Below are positions 1 to 7,054 of a stretch of 8,574 nt of DNA, piece after piece; the stretch's first letter is position 1; every line of letters begins with the position of its first letter. A program made the translations under genes and the position numbers. The notes below the pieces were generated by a model. The model saw only the letters and a program-made list of their open reading frames with translations. It was not told where the DNA came from and did no database searches. This stretch comes from Pseudomonadota bacterium (GTDB lineage Bacteria; Pseudomonadota; Alphaproteobacteria; Rhizobiales; Kaistiaceae), in the NCBI GenBank assembly GCA_023392225.1, contig JAEVZM010000706.1:1-8574 (forward strand), written 5' to 3'.

Positions 1-1195
1 GCAGGGCCCCCGTCTCGGGGCCGACCTCGCCGTCGACGACGACGCCCTTTCGGTCCTGGAGGGCGCTCACCGCCTTGGCGGTGACGACGTCGTAGAGGCC
101 GTTGACCTGCGCCGCGGCGAGGAGGCCCTGGCCGACGAGGCGCTCCTGGATCTCCTCGACGATCGGGCTGTAGCCGGCAGGCGGGTCGAGCACCTTGAAC
201 AGGAGCAGCTCGCTGCCGAGCCCCTCCGGTAGGTCGTAGAGCACCCCGGGAATGAGGATGCCGGTGTTCCAGCTCCGGCCGATCGCGGTGTGCTTGACGA
301 CGCCATATTGCTTGCCGCGCGCCTCGTAGGTGTCGCCGCCATTTCCGAGCGAGATCGCGACATGGCCATAGGGAGGCGGCTCGTTGCCCGGCGGGTAGCG
401 GACGAGCAGAGCGCCGGGAATGTGAAGGGCATCGCGCCAGCTGATCTTGATGCCGGTTTTCTCGGCGTCGCGCTGCCAGTAGCCGCTGTAGGAATTGAAG
501 CGATTGGCAGGATCGGGCACCACCCCGTAGGGAATCTCGTAGGCGCGATAGGCGCAGTAGGAGGCGTACTCGGCACAGTCGAATGGCCCCTTCCACTCCG
601 GGTCTTCGTAGTTCGGCGTCGGCGTGAACTCGTAGGGCTGGCCGAGGTGGCGCTTGGCTATGTCGAGGATGGTGGCGCCGAGCCGATGCGAGATCGCAAG
701 TGTCGCCTCCGCCGCTTTCGGCTCCGGCGGCGGCTGACGCTCCGTCTCCGGCGGCGGCTCGTGCTTCTCGGTCGGCTTGAGGCTGATGCGCCGGTCGGCG
801 AGGAGGCGCTCGAAGGCCGCGCCGGGGTCGCTGTTCCGGGCCTTCCAGTCCTTGCCCCCCAGCCAGTGAAGCAGCCCGCGGCACAAGACGACGACGGTCG
901 TCTCGTAGGCCGCCGCGTCGCCACCGGCGATCAGCCGATCGGCCAGCGCCTGGTCGACCACGATCGTGTTGACGCGGTCCGTCGTGTAGGCGCCGTTGCT
1001 GCCGTCGAGCTGCTCGACCGTGACCCAGGGGTTGCTGTTGAGCGCAAGCGCCCGGTCGAGGTCGTCGTTCCTGCCACCGCAGGACTCGAACAACGCGCGC
1101 CGGAACTCCGGGTTGGCATCGATGTCGCCGGCGATCTGCTCGAGCAGTGCGCCGAGGAGCGGGTATTTCTCTTCCCGATTGGCCGAGATTCTCAC
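1..1195 (-). CDS. NlpC/P60-type cysteine hydrolase with peptidoglycan-binding domain (3' end outside window)
   Basis: A GTG at 1195-1193, seven bases after GAAAGG (1208-1203), opens a frame that runs unbroken to the window edge, giving 398 residues with the end missing. I read this frame directly: alternative reverse frames over the region give only Ser/Arg/Ala-rich shadows, while this one gives recognisable domains. Residues 1-135 are an N-terminal domain with GAYTTDRVNTIVVDQALAD and then VVVLCRGLLHWLGG, which looks like a zinc-peptidase core that has lost HExxH. Residues 146-159 are a Pro/Glu linker (EPPPETERQPPPEP). Residues about 168-335 form a papain-like NlpC/P60 domain: C207 in FDCAEYASYC is the likely nucleophile, H278 in YGHVAISLGNGG the likely base, and H302 a candidate third residue. 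Residues 343-398 match peptidoglycan_binding_1 (IQERL..QGLL, VNGLYD..T..AV..LQ, VDGEVGPET). Together these suggest cleavage of peptide stems in cell-wall material. No signal peptide is present, so it would need another export route or act inside the cell. It follows the lipoprotein by 13 bases. Confidence 0.85.
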   Translation of the reverse strand, partial: MRISANREEKYPLLGALLEQIAGDIDANPEFRRALFESCGGRNDDLDRALALNSNPWVTVEQLDGSNGAYTTDRVNTIVVDQALADRLIAGGDAAAYETTVVVLCRGLLHWLGGKDWKARNSDPGAAFERLLADRRISLKPTEKHEPPPETERQPPPEPKAAEATLAISHRLGATILDIAKRHLGQPYEFTPTPNYEDPEWKGPFDCAEYASYCAYRAYEIPYGVVPDPANRFNSYSGYWQRDAEKTGIKISWRDALHIPGALLVRYPPGNEPPPYGHVAISLGNGGDTYEARGKQYGVVKHTAIGRSWNTGILIPGVLYDLPEGLGSELLLFKVLDPPAGYSPIVEEIQERLVGQGLLAAAQVNGLYDVVTAKAVSALQDRKGVVVDGEVGPETGAL

Positions 1196-1202
1196 GAGGG
1201 CA

Positions 1203-1208
1203 CCTTTC
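1203..1208 (-). promoter_or_regulatory. Ribosome binding site that decides the NlpC/P60 GTG start
   Basis: GAAAGG on the minus strand lies seven bases before the GTG at 1195-1193, directly after the lipoprotein's TGA (1211-1209). No other in-frame start codon lies between the two genes. The match is weaker than the GGAGG in front of the lipoprotein, so this protein may be made in smaller amounts. Confidence 0.5.
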
Positions 1209-1850
1209 TCACTGCGCCGCCGGGACGTCGAAGATGCGGGCGAAGGCTGGAATGACGTCGATGGGGCTGCGGGCGAGCAGCGCCGCCTCCACCTCCGATG
1301 CGCTGGATGCTCCCAGTTCCATCTGTTCCTCAGCGCTCAGGTTGCCGAAATTGTCGCGCACGAACCGGATGACGGCGGCGAGCGTGCGGGCGTCCGCCCG
1401 CCCATCACAGGGGTCCCGTGCGCAGTCGATGCCAGCGCCTTCGTCGCTGAGAAAGTGCTGGACGTTCCGCACCGTGACGCTCGGGAGCGCCGGGGCCTCC
1501 GCCGGCGATACCGGCGCTGCGTCCTGGTTGAGCTTGAGCACCCCGGGAAAGGCGCATTCGAGAACGGCAGGCCCGGCGCCGAGCAGGAGGGTGTCGCCGA
1601 CCGGGACCGAGTAGGGGCCGATCCGGCAGAAATAGGCAAACGCTTCGGGACAGCGCGCCTCCGTGTTGGTCCAGGAGCCGCCCTCGCAGACGAACAGCAT
1701 CTGCTCGACCCGCCCGTCGCGGACCGCCGGCTGGCAAAGCGCCGCGCCATCACCATAGGCGGCGCCGGCAATGGCGCAGTCCTGCGCCGCGCGGGCCCCG
1801 CCACCACACCCCGCGATCGATACCGCTGCAACAAACAACGCCGCTCGCAT
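1209..1850 (-). CDS. Cys-rich lipoprotein with peptidoglycan-binding-like segment
   Basis: This 213-residue precursor begins MRAALFVAAVSIAGC, a short signal peptide ending in a lipobox (I-A-G-C). C15 would be lipidated and the protein anchored to a membrane on its periplasmic side; Gly at +2 rather than Asp suggests the outer membrane in a Gram-negative. The mature part has eight further cysteines (C25, C39, C55, C67, C75, C99, C143, C148), enough for four disulfides. Residues 124-170 (VRNVQHFLSDEG, then DGRADARTLAAVIRFV) follow the pattern of the peptidoglycan_binding_1 three-helix domain, VQ..L...G then DG..g..T..AV..F, with C143 and C148 added in its loop. No enzymatic motif is visible, so a wall-anchored structural, sensory or partner role is likely. 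The next gene starts 13 bases after the stop and also carries a peptidoglycan-binding domain. The longer start at 1889 is possible but less likely. The lipoprotein call is strong; the wall-binding segment is moderate. Confidence 0.87.
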   Translation of the reverse strand: MRAALFVAAVSIAGCGGGARAAQDCAIAGAAYGDGAALCQPAVRDGRVEQMLFVCEGGSWTNTEARCPEAFAYFCRIGPYSVPVGDTLLLGAGPAVLECAFPGVLKLNQDAAPVSPAEAPALPSVTVRNVQHFLSDEGAGIDCARDPCDGRADARTLAAVIRFVRDNFGNLSAEEQMELGASSASEVEAALLARSPIDVIPAFARIFDVPAAQ

Positions 1851-1857
1851 CGTCAAG

Positions 1858-1862
1858 CCTCC
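1858..1862 (-). promoter_or_regulatory. Ribosome binding site that decides the lipoprotein start
   Basis: A perfect GGAGG lies seven bases before the ATG at 1850-1848 and just after the MBL stop codon (1867-1865). An in-frame ATG 39 bases further upstream (1889-1887) lies inside the MBL gene and would add MGRTRPFVSGGLT. The site favours the shorter form, which also places the hydrophobic signal peptide at the N-terminus. Confidence 0.75.
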
Positions 1863-1864
1863 AC

Positions 1865-3349
1865 TCACGAAAGGTCGAGTTCGACCCACAGGCCGGCCCG
1901 ATGCCGGATGCCGGTCACCGCGGCCGACGGCGTCGCGAAGCCCGGCGGCGGCGCGTCGGCGTTTATCCAGGCGTCGTCGGCACGGATGACCCGGCGCCGG
2001 GTGCGGCGCGCAAGCTCATCGAGGATCGCGTGGAAGGGCATCTCCCCCCAGCCGACCTTTCGCGCGTCGCTCTCGTTCGTCGGGACGAAGGCGACCAGGT
2101 CCTCGCTCGACATCATCTCGAGGCCCTTAGCCTTCGGGGTCGCGTTCTCGCTGCCGTGGTGGCCGACCTTGTAGAGGACGGTCCGGCGGAGGAGGTCCGC
2201 CGCGCTCAGCGGATTGCCGCCGACGGTCCAGGAGAGATCGTGCCAGCTCAGCCAGTTGCCGACCTGGGCGTCAGCGGCGAACAGGAGCACGTGGCCGCTA
2301 TCGACCAGCTCGAAGGCGAGCACGAGGCTCGTGTTGTTGGTCCGGCTGTCGAGTTGGAGTGCGAGGTCGGCACTGGCCCCGAGCCAGTCGAAGTCGATCC
2401 GCCGCCAGGCGAAGTCGTCCTCGCCCCGCGCCGTCTTCGGGCCGAGATAGCGCTCGCGGAAGAAGGCGGCGTTGGCCAGGTCGGCGCCACTCGGCTCGGC
2501 GAGGTCGGAGAGCGGGGTGCCGACATTGGGCTCGAAGGGCATGGCGTAGTCGTTGCCGTCCGGGTCCCCGCCCGCCTTCAGCGCGTTGCCGATGGCGCCG
2601 GCGAGCGGCCCGCCGCCGTCGTAGATTTCGCTTGCCCGTTCGGTGAGGCCGAGCAGCGCGGCGTCGCGTGGCGGGCCGAGCACGTAGACGCGGAGGTTGG
2701 GCACGCCGGGGAGGGCGAGCGGCGATGTACCGGCCGGCTCGAGATAGCGGACGCGTTTGGAGAGCTTCCGCGCGGCGTCGCGGGCCGAGCGCACGCGCTC
2801 GCCCTTCGCCCCGAAATTGAATCCGAGCACGGCATCGATGCCCTTGCCGAGGGCGAGCTGGAACGGCGACGGGGCGCCGAGCCGATCGAAGGCCGAACTC
2901 GCCATCTGCAGCGTCGCGAGGGCCTCGTCCTTGAACGTGTCGAGCGCCTGGGCCTGCCGGTCGTCCGGGTCCTCCGTCCAGCCCATCCACACTTCGCCGC
3001 CCTCCAGCCCGCCGAACGTGTCGGCTTCGGTCAGGAACCCCGAGACGTGGTCCCAGTGCTCGTGCGTGAGCACCACCACGTCGAGCCGGTCGGTCCGTTC
3101 GGCGATGTCGGCAACGATCTCCCGAATCCGGTCGGAGCCGCCCTTGACCGAGCTGTGTACGCCGCAGTCGATCAGCATCCAGTAGTCGCCACCGTCCTCC
3201 TTCGGGAAGCGAAGGAGGTGGCAGTCGCCGATCCCCTGGCAGTAGTGGCGGACGGTCACCGGACCTGCCGCCGCCGGCGCGGTCGATTGCCGTGCCGCGC
3301 GGGTGGTCGGGGTCCGGCTGCGCTTCCTGGCGGCTGCCTTCCGTGCCAT
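1865..3349 (-). CDS. Soluble ComEC-type metallo-beta-lactamase-fold hydrolase
   Basis: This 494-residue protein has the metallo-beta-lactamase (MBL) fold. After a basic, Ala/Thr-rich N-terminus (residues 1-28) comes the first strand (VTVRHYCQGIGDCHLLRF) and MLIDCGV. The metal motif THEHWDH follows at T95-H101, with ligands H96, H98, D100 and H101. The second half carries NNTSLVLAFEL (338-348), LLFAAD with D360, and YKVGHHGS with H397/H398. This series is characteristic of the C-terminal MBL domain of the DNA-uptake protein ComEC and its soluble relatives, many of which are nucleases or phosphodiesterases. There are no membrane segments, so it is not a ComEC channel. Between the metal motif and D360 lie about 260 residues, far more than usual, pointing to an inserted domain at about 105-330. 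With no signal peptide it should be cytoplasmic. It lies between the double protease and the lipoprotein, coupled to the former. The hydrolase class is well supported; the substrate (nucleic acid, cyclic nucleotide or other) cannot be told. Confidence 0.93.
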   Translation of the reverse strand: MARKAAARKRSRTPTTRAARQSTAPAAAGPVTVRHYCQGIGDCHLLRFPKEDGGDYWMLIDCGVHSSVKGGSDRIREIVADIAERTDRLDVVVLTHEHWDHVSGFLTEADTFGGLEGGEVWMGWTEDPDDRQAQALDTFKDEALATLQMASSAFDRLGAPSPFQLALGKGIDAVLGFNFGAKGERVRSARDAARKLSKRVRYLEPAGTSPLALPGVPNLRVYVLGPPRDAALLGLTERASEIYDGGGPLAGAIGNALKAGGDPDGNDYAMPFEPNVGTPLSDLAEPSGADLANAAFFRERYLGPKTARGEDDFAWRRIDFDWLGASADLALQLDSRTNNTSLVLAFELVDSGHVLLFAADAQVGNWLSWHDLSWTVGGNPLSAADLLRRTVLYKVGHHGSENATPKAKGLEMMSSEDLVAFVPTNESDARKVGWGEMPFHAILDELARRTRRRVIRADDAWINADAPPPGFATPSAAVTGIRHRAGLWVELDLS

Positions 3350-3352
3350 CGC

Positions 3353-6300
3353 TCAGCCCTCCCGGTCGGCGTGCATAATGGCGAATGGCTCCCCGCTCGC
3401 GGCGCCGAAATAGAGGGCGCGCAGCGGCGACAGGAAGCTCTCGCCGGCTGCCTCGCGCTGGCGCTCACGCCGCGTCGTGCTGCCACTGTTCTTGACGATG
3501 CTGTAGCGGATCGCCTCCTTGCCGCGGGTGGCGTCGACGATGAGAGTCGCGCCGCCGCGGAACCAGAAGAAGCCGTTGGCGACGTCGCGGCCGTCATAGG
3601 CCACAGGCTGGCGCTGGAGGATCGTGATGATGACCTCGGTCCGCATCGAGCCGTCGGGCGCGACCCGCCGCGCCGGGCGCACGCCGAAGACCTCGAACGT
3701 GGTCTCGCCTTCCGCGGCCTCGCGCGCGACCGTGCCGTCGGCGTTGTAGCGCGGCACGTTCTCGAGCAGCCCGAGCTGCCGATAGGCGGTGTCGTCCTCG
3801 GCGAAGGCCTTCTTCAGCTCCTTGGTGAGGCGCCGCCAGACCTTCCAGCGGTTCTCCTCGTTGAGCCCGGCGACGGTCGAACGGTCGAGCTCGATGTCCC
3901 AGCCGAGGTCCAGTGCCTCCAGGATCCGCGGCAGCCAGTCCGGCGCCGGGTTCTCCTGCGTGCCCCAGGCGAGCGACTCCTCCGACACGGTGCGGACGCC
4001 GCGCGGCAGGAGGCCGCGTCGCCGGAACGCCTCCATGAAGGCGACCCGGTAGCCGAGCGGGTCGTCTGGGACGAGGTCGCGATCGGCGGTGATCAGGGCG
4101 CGGAGATACTCGCCGAAGGTGATGTCGACCGCCGGGCTGTAGTCGAGCGCGCGGATACAGATGTGGAGGACCTGCTCGGCCGCACGGCAGGCCTCGCCGG
4201 TGAGCCGGTCGACGAGATCCGGGTGGAGCGCACCGTCGGGCAGGATTCCGGTGCCGCCGGTCGCGATGCGGATGAGATCGGCCGAGCGGCGCTCGACGAT
4301 GCGGATGAAAGCGTCGTAGACGGCGGCGACCAGGATCGAGCCGCGGGCGTGCACCTCCATGGTGGTCGCATAGTCGAGGCCGGCGATCTCGGCGCCGAGA
4401 TAGTCGCGGAGCGCACCGCCCATGCCCGCGCCCTCGCCGAACTGGCGCGCGAGGCCGCCGAGCAGGCGGGCCGCCGACAGCGTGCCCCGGGCACGGCCGA
4501 TCTCGAACCGCACCAGGTCCTTCATGGTGAAGTGCTGGAACAGGGCGACCATGTCGGCGAAGGCTTCGTGGAAGGCGGGGACGTCGGGGTTCGAAGCTTC
4601 CTGGAAGCGGCGGTGAAGGCCGTCGAGGAGCGCGTGGGACATCTCGTGGGCGATGATGTCGCTGGAGAGGCACGAAAACACCATCGAGCCCGGCGCGGTG
4701 GCGTCCGCGGCGGTTGACGCGGCGGGGAAGTAGCCGAACAGCAGCGCCTTCTTGTCCGGGCTGTAATAGGCATTTCTCGCCCGGAGCGCGTGCGGGTAGA
4801 TCCGCAGCCGGGGCACGTTCTGGCCCTTCCGCCTGCCGGTCCTGTCGGTTGGGGCGTAGCGCGGCGCCCACAGGGCCTTCCGTCCGAGCGCCTTCTCGAA
4901 ATGACCGATCGTGGTCATGCCCACGGCGTAGACCATCTGCTGGTGAAAGGCGGGATTGCCCTCCGACGGCGGCCAGCCGTCCTGCGCGATGAGCTCGGGA
5001 TCGTTGAGGTCGACCGGATCGTAGAGGCGGCCCGAGGCGGGATCGACGTCGATCACCTCGAGATATTCGCCGACGGGCCCCGGGGCGAGGTCGCGGTCGA
5101 AGGGGATCGCCAGCGTCGCCTCGTTGACCGCGACCGAGTCGAGCGACTTGGCGATGCTGGGGTCGAGCGCGTAGACGCGGAGCCGGCGCCGGGGTGGCGG
5201 CGGCCGCTTCTGCTTGCGCGCGATCCGGGGCGGCTCCCTTCCGGCTCCGTCGGCACGAAGCGGTGCGGAGGCCCGCTCGAGCAGGTTCTCGAGGAGGCGC
5301 CGGAGCGGCCGGGACGGGTTGCCGTGGTCGAGGGCGGCCTCGAGGTAGCGGCGGCGGGCGACGCCGGCGATCCCTCCCGCCGGGAGATCGGGATCGGCGA
5401 TCGCCGCCTCGATCTCCGGCACGCGCTGCGCCATCTGGGTGAGCTCGAGGCGGAGCATCGCCGCGCGCTCCGCCGCGGGCGGCTCGCCCGGCGCCACGCT
5501 GACGCCGCCGCCGGTGAGCATGTCGAGCCACGACCAGGAGGGTTGCGCCGGCGGCAGCTTCGCGAGCGTCGCGTGGTCGGCCGGCGCGAAGGACAGTGCC
5601 GCGTCGGCCTTGAGAACGCCCTGGCCGATGGTCGCGAAGGTCTTCGCCTCGTTCATCCGCGGCGTCGACTTGGCGGCCGTCTCGAACAGCGCGCGCCGCA
5701 CCGCCTCGACGCGCATCCACGGCTGCGGATACTGCATCACCGCCTCGAAATGCTCGGCGAGCCACAGCGCTACCGCGGCCGCCACCTGCCGGGTGGCGGC
5801 GGACGTGCCGGCGCCGTCCATGTCGACGACCTTGCCGCAATCGATCTGGGCCCAGGGGACGTTCGGCGTATAGGCGCCGATGGCCGTCGGCATCTTGCTG
5901 GGCGGGCCGTGACTCCCCTGCATCGTGCCGGTGTCGAGGTCGGCATAGGCGCGGCCGTCGGCCATCACCCCGCAAGCGGCGAGGACCCGCCGGTAGCGTG
6001 CTGGGAAGACGATGGTCCGCGGCATCGGCGTGCCGGCGAAGTTGTTGCCGCCGGCGGCCACCAGCACCATGCCGGCGTCGTAGGCGAGGTTGACTGCATC
6101 GACCAGCGCGCGGGAGGAGAGGCCACCCATGCTCATCGAGAGCACGTGCGCGCCCTGCTTTCGGGCGTAGTCGAAGCCCTGCACCATCGTCCCGACACTG
6201 AACCGCACCACCCAGTCGGCGATCCGTACCGGGATCACCCGGGCCAGCGGCGCCCCTCCGAGGAAGTCGGTGAAGCCCGGCCATTCAGGAGAGGTCCCGT

Positions 6301-7012
6301 CGAGGCGGTTGCCCGCGAGCAGTGCCAGCGTCGCCGTGCCGTGGCCGCGGTTGCGGAGCGACTCCATGCCCGGCGGGGTGCGATCGACGGCACTCTTCGG
6401 CGGGTCCCCGTCGACGAAGCTGCGCTGGAGATCGAGGTCGAGCCGCGCCGGGCGGGTGATGTGGTGGGGGTCATAGCCGGTATCGAGATGCGCGATGACG
6501 ATCTGGCCGAGCTTGGCGCCGAGGTCCGCTTCGTTGCCGAGGCGGGTCCGGGCCTTGGCGAGCTCGCTGAAGGCGTCATGGAGGTTCCAGCCCATGTCGC
6601 CGGAGCGCACGGCCTTTCCCCCGGCCGGGTCCTGGTCGACGAAGGCGCAGATGTCGGCCGCTGTGGCGAGGGCCTTGCCCTCGTTCCCGCTCGGCGGGGT
6701 GAAGCCGGGCCATTCCTGATCGATGTCGGGCTCGATCGCTTCCATGCGCCCGCCGCCGAGCGCGAATCCGCTGCCGGGGTCGAGCATGTCGTGGGCGTGG
6801 TCCCAGGGATTGCCGGCCGCCGCGGCGAGTCCGACGCGGAGCCAGGTCGCCTTCGGTGCAGCGGCGAGCCCGAACGCTGCGTCGGCGGGCTGGGCCGGTA
6901 CCTCGAGGATCGGCTCGACCTCGACGTCGGTCGCGCCGAAGGCGGCCGTCGCCGCCTTCGCGAACGCGCTGCCGTTGCCACGGACCTTGACGAGCAGACG
7001 TGTCTTCGCCAT
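3353..7012 (-). CDS. Two-protease fusion: subtilisin-like (S8) domain plus thermolysin-like metallopeptidase
   Basis: This 1219-residue protein joins two peptidases. Residues 1-165 form a leader that resembles a prodomain and has no signal peptide. Residues 170-420 form an S8 subtilisin domain with the whole catalytic triad: D177 in AHLDTG, H224 in NRGHGTATLA and S404 in GAGTSAAT; N323/N324 in AAGGNN fits the oxyanion site. Residues 583-612 are a basic, Pro-rich linker. Residues 612 to about 1000 form a gluzincin domain: H789-E790-M-S-H793 is the zinc HExxH, E816 and D820 in HEAFAD fit the third ligand and its partner, and H888 in EVHARGSILVAAVYD fits the thermolysin active-site His. Residues about 1085-1219 look beta-rich and I do not recognise them. 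Both active sites appear intact, so the protein should hydrolyse peptide bonds by two mechanisms, probably in the cytoplasm unless exported by a non-Sec route. The MBL gene follows after three bases, and its ribosome binding site lies inside the last codons here, implying coupling. The target is unknown. Frame and domain calls are strong; the biological role is open. Confidence 0.93.
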   Translation of the reverse strand: MAKTRLLVKVRGNGSAFAKAATAAFGATDVEVEPILEVPAQPADAAFGLAAAPKATWLRVGLAAAAGNPWDHAHDMLDPGSGFALGGGRMEAIEPDIDQEWPGFTPPSGNEGKALATAADICAFVDQDPAGGKAVRSGDMGWNLHDAFSELAKARTRLGNEADLGAKLGQIVIAHLDTGYDPHHITRPARLDLDLQRSFVDGDPPKSAVDRTPPGMESLRNRGHGTATLALLAGNRLDGTSPEWPGFTDFLGGAPLARVIPVRIADWVVRFSVGTMVQGFDYARKQGAHVLSMSMGGLSSRALVDAVNLAYDAGMVLVAAGGNNFAGTPMPRTIVFPARYRRVLAACGVMADGRAYADLDTGTMQGSHGPPSKMPTAIGAYTPNVPWAQIDCGKVVDMDGAGTSAATRQVAAAVALWLAEHFEAVMQYPQPWMRVEAVRRALFETAAKSTPRMNEAKTFATIGQGVLKADAALSFAPADHATLAKLPPAQPSWSWLDMLTGGGVSVAPGEPPAAERAAMLRLELTQMAQRVPEIEAAIADPDLPAGGIAGVARRRYLEAALDHGNPSRPLRRLLENLLERASAPLRADGAGREPPRIARKQKRPPPPRRRLRVYALDPSIAKSLDSVAVNEATLAIPFDRDLAPGPVGEYLEVIDVDPASGRLYDPVDLNDPELIAQDGWPPSEGNPAFHQQMVYAVGMTTIGHFEKALGRKALWAPRYAPTDRTGRRKGQNVPRLRIYPHALRARNAYYSPDKKALLFGYFPAASTAADATAPGSMVFSCLSSDIIAHEMSHALLDGLHRRFQEASNPDVPAFHEAFADMVALFQHFTMKDLVRFEIGRARGTLSAARLLGGLARQFGEGAGMGGALRDYLGAEIAGLDYATTMEVHARGSILVAAVYDAFIRIVERRSADLIRIATGGTGILPDGALHPDLVDRLTGEACRAAEQVLHICIRALDYSPAVDITFGEYLRALITADRDLVPDDPLGYRVAFMEAFRRRGLLPRGVRTVSEESLAWGTQENPAPDWLPRILEALDLGWDIELDRSTVAGLNEENRWKVWRRLTKELKKAFAEDDTAYRQLGLLENVPRYNADGTVAREAAEGETTFEVFGVRPARRVAPDGSMRTEVIITILQRQPVAYDGRDVANGFFWFRGGATLIVDATRGKEAIRYSIVKNSGSTTRRERQREAAGESFLSPLRALYFGAASGEPFAIMHADREG
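3357..3363 (-). promoter_or_regulatory. Ribosome binding site of the MBL gene, inside the end of the protease gene
   Basis: GGGAGGG on the minus strand lies seven bases before the ATG at 3349-3347 and overlaps the last codons of the protease gene, whose TGA is at 3355-3353. The match is strong. The placement means that ribosomes finishing the protease should help open this site, so the two products are probably made together. Confidence 0.7.
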
Positions 7013-7021
7013 TCGCTCGTT

Positions 7022-7027
7022 CCCCCC
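7022..7027 (-). promoter_or_regulatory. Weak ribosome binding site of the protease gene
   Basis: A run of six G on the minus strand lies nine bases before the ATG at 7012-7010. It is a poorer match to GGAGG and sits slightly further away than the sites of the neighbouring genes, which are spaced seven bases from their starts. It still supports this ATG as the start of the double protease and suggests a lower initiation rate than for the MBL and lipoprotein genes. Confidence 0.45.
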
Positions 7028-7033
7028 AGGGAG

Positions 7034-7054
7034 GCCGGCAGCTGAAGCGCCGGC
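7034..7054 (-). other. Small hairpin in the only sizeable intergenic gap
   Basis: The 60-base gap between the nitroreductase-like gene and the protease gene contains two copies of GCCGGC (7034-7039 and 7049-7054). They can pair around an inner GC/GC pair and a four-base loop, with one unpaired base, giving about eight base pairs. No T-run follows on the minus strand, so it does not look like an intrinsic terminator. It ends about seven bases upstream of the G-run used as ribosome binding site for the protease gene, so it could set mRNA stability or translation there. GCCGGC is common in GC-rich DNA, and a chance origin is quite possible. Confidence 0.3.

Noticed and set aside
290..1255. 321-codon open frame on the plus strand
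   Set aside because: It is antisense to the NlpC/P60 gene, which has a good start, ribosome binding site and recognisable domains.
1851..1889. Upstream ATG for the lipoprotein at 1889
   Set aside because: It overlaps the end of the MBL gene, has no better ribosome binding site, and would move the signal peptide inward. The ATG at 1850 has a perfect GGAGG at seven bases.
1865..3349. ComEC DNA-uptake channel
   Set aside because: Only the MBL part is present; there are no membrane segments or OB-fold region, so it is a soluble relative.
1901..4717. 938-codon open frame on the plus strand
   Set aside because: It lies antisense to the MBL and protease genes, whose domains and catalytic motifs are clear. 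Its translation is rich in Arg, Ala, Glu and Gly with no motif. Long antisense frames are expected in DNA this rich in G+C.
3594..6284. 896-codon minus-strand frame inside the protease gene
   Set aside because: It is the same strand in another frame, with Arg/Pro/Gly-rich translation. The S8 and gluzincin motifs are all in the other frame with no sign of a frameshift.
4790..7045. 751-codon open frame on the plus strand
   Set aside because: It is antisense to the double protease, of low-complexity R/A/G/E composition and without a recognisable domain; a codon-bias shadow.
7034..7054. Intrinsic terminator between the nitroreductase-like and protease genes
   Set aside because: The stem is short with an unpaired base and no T-run follows it on the minus strand.
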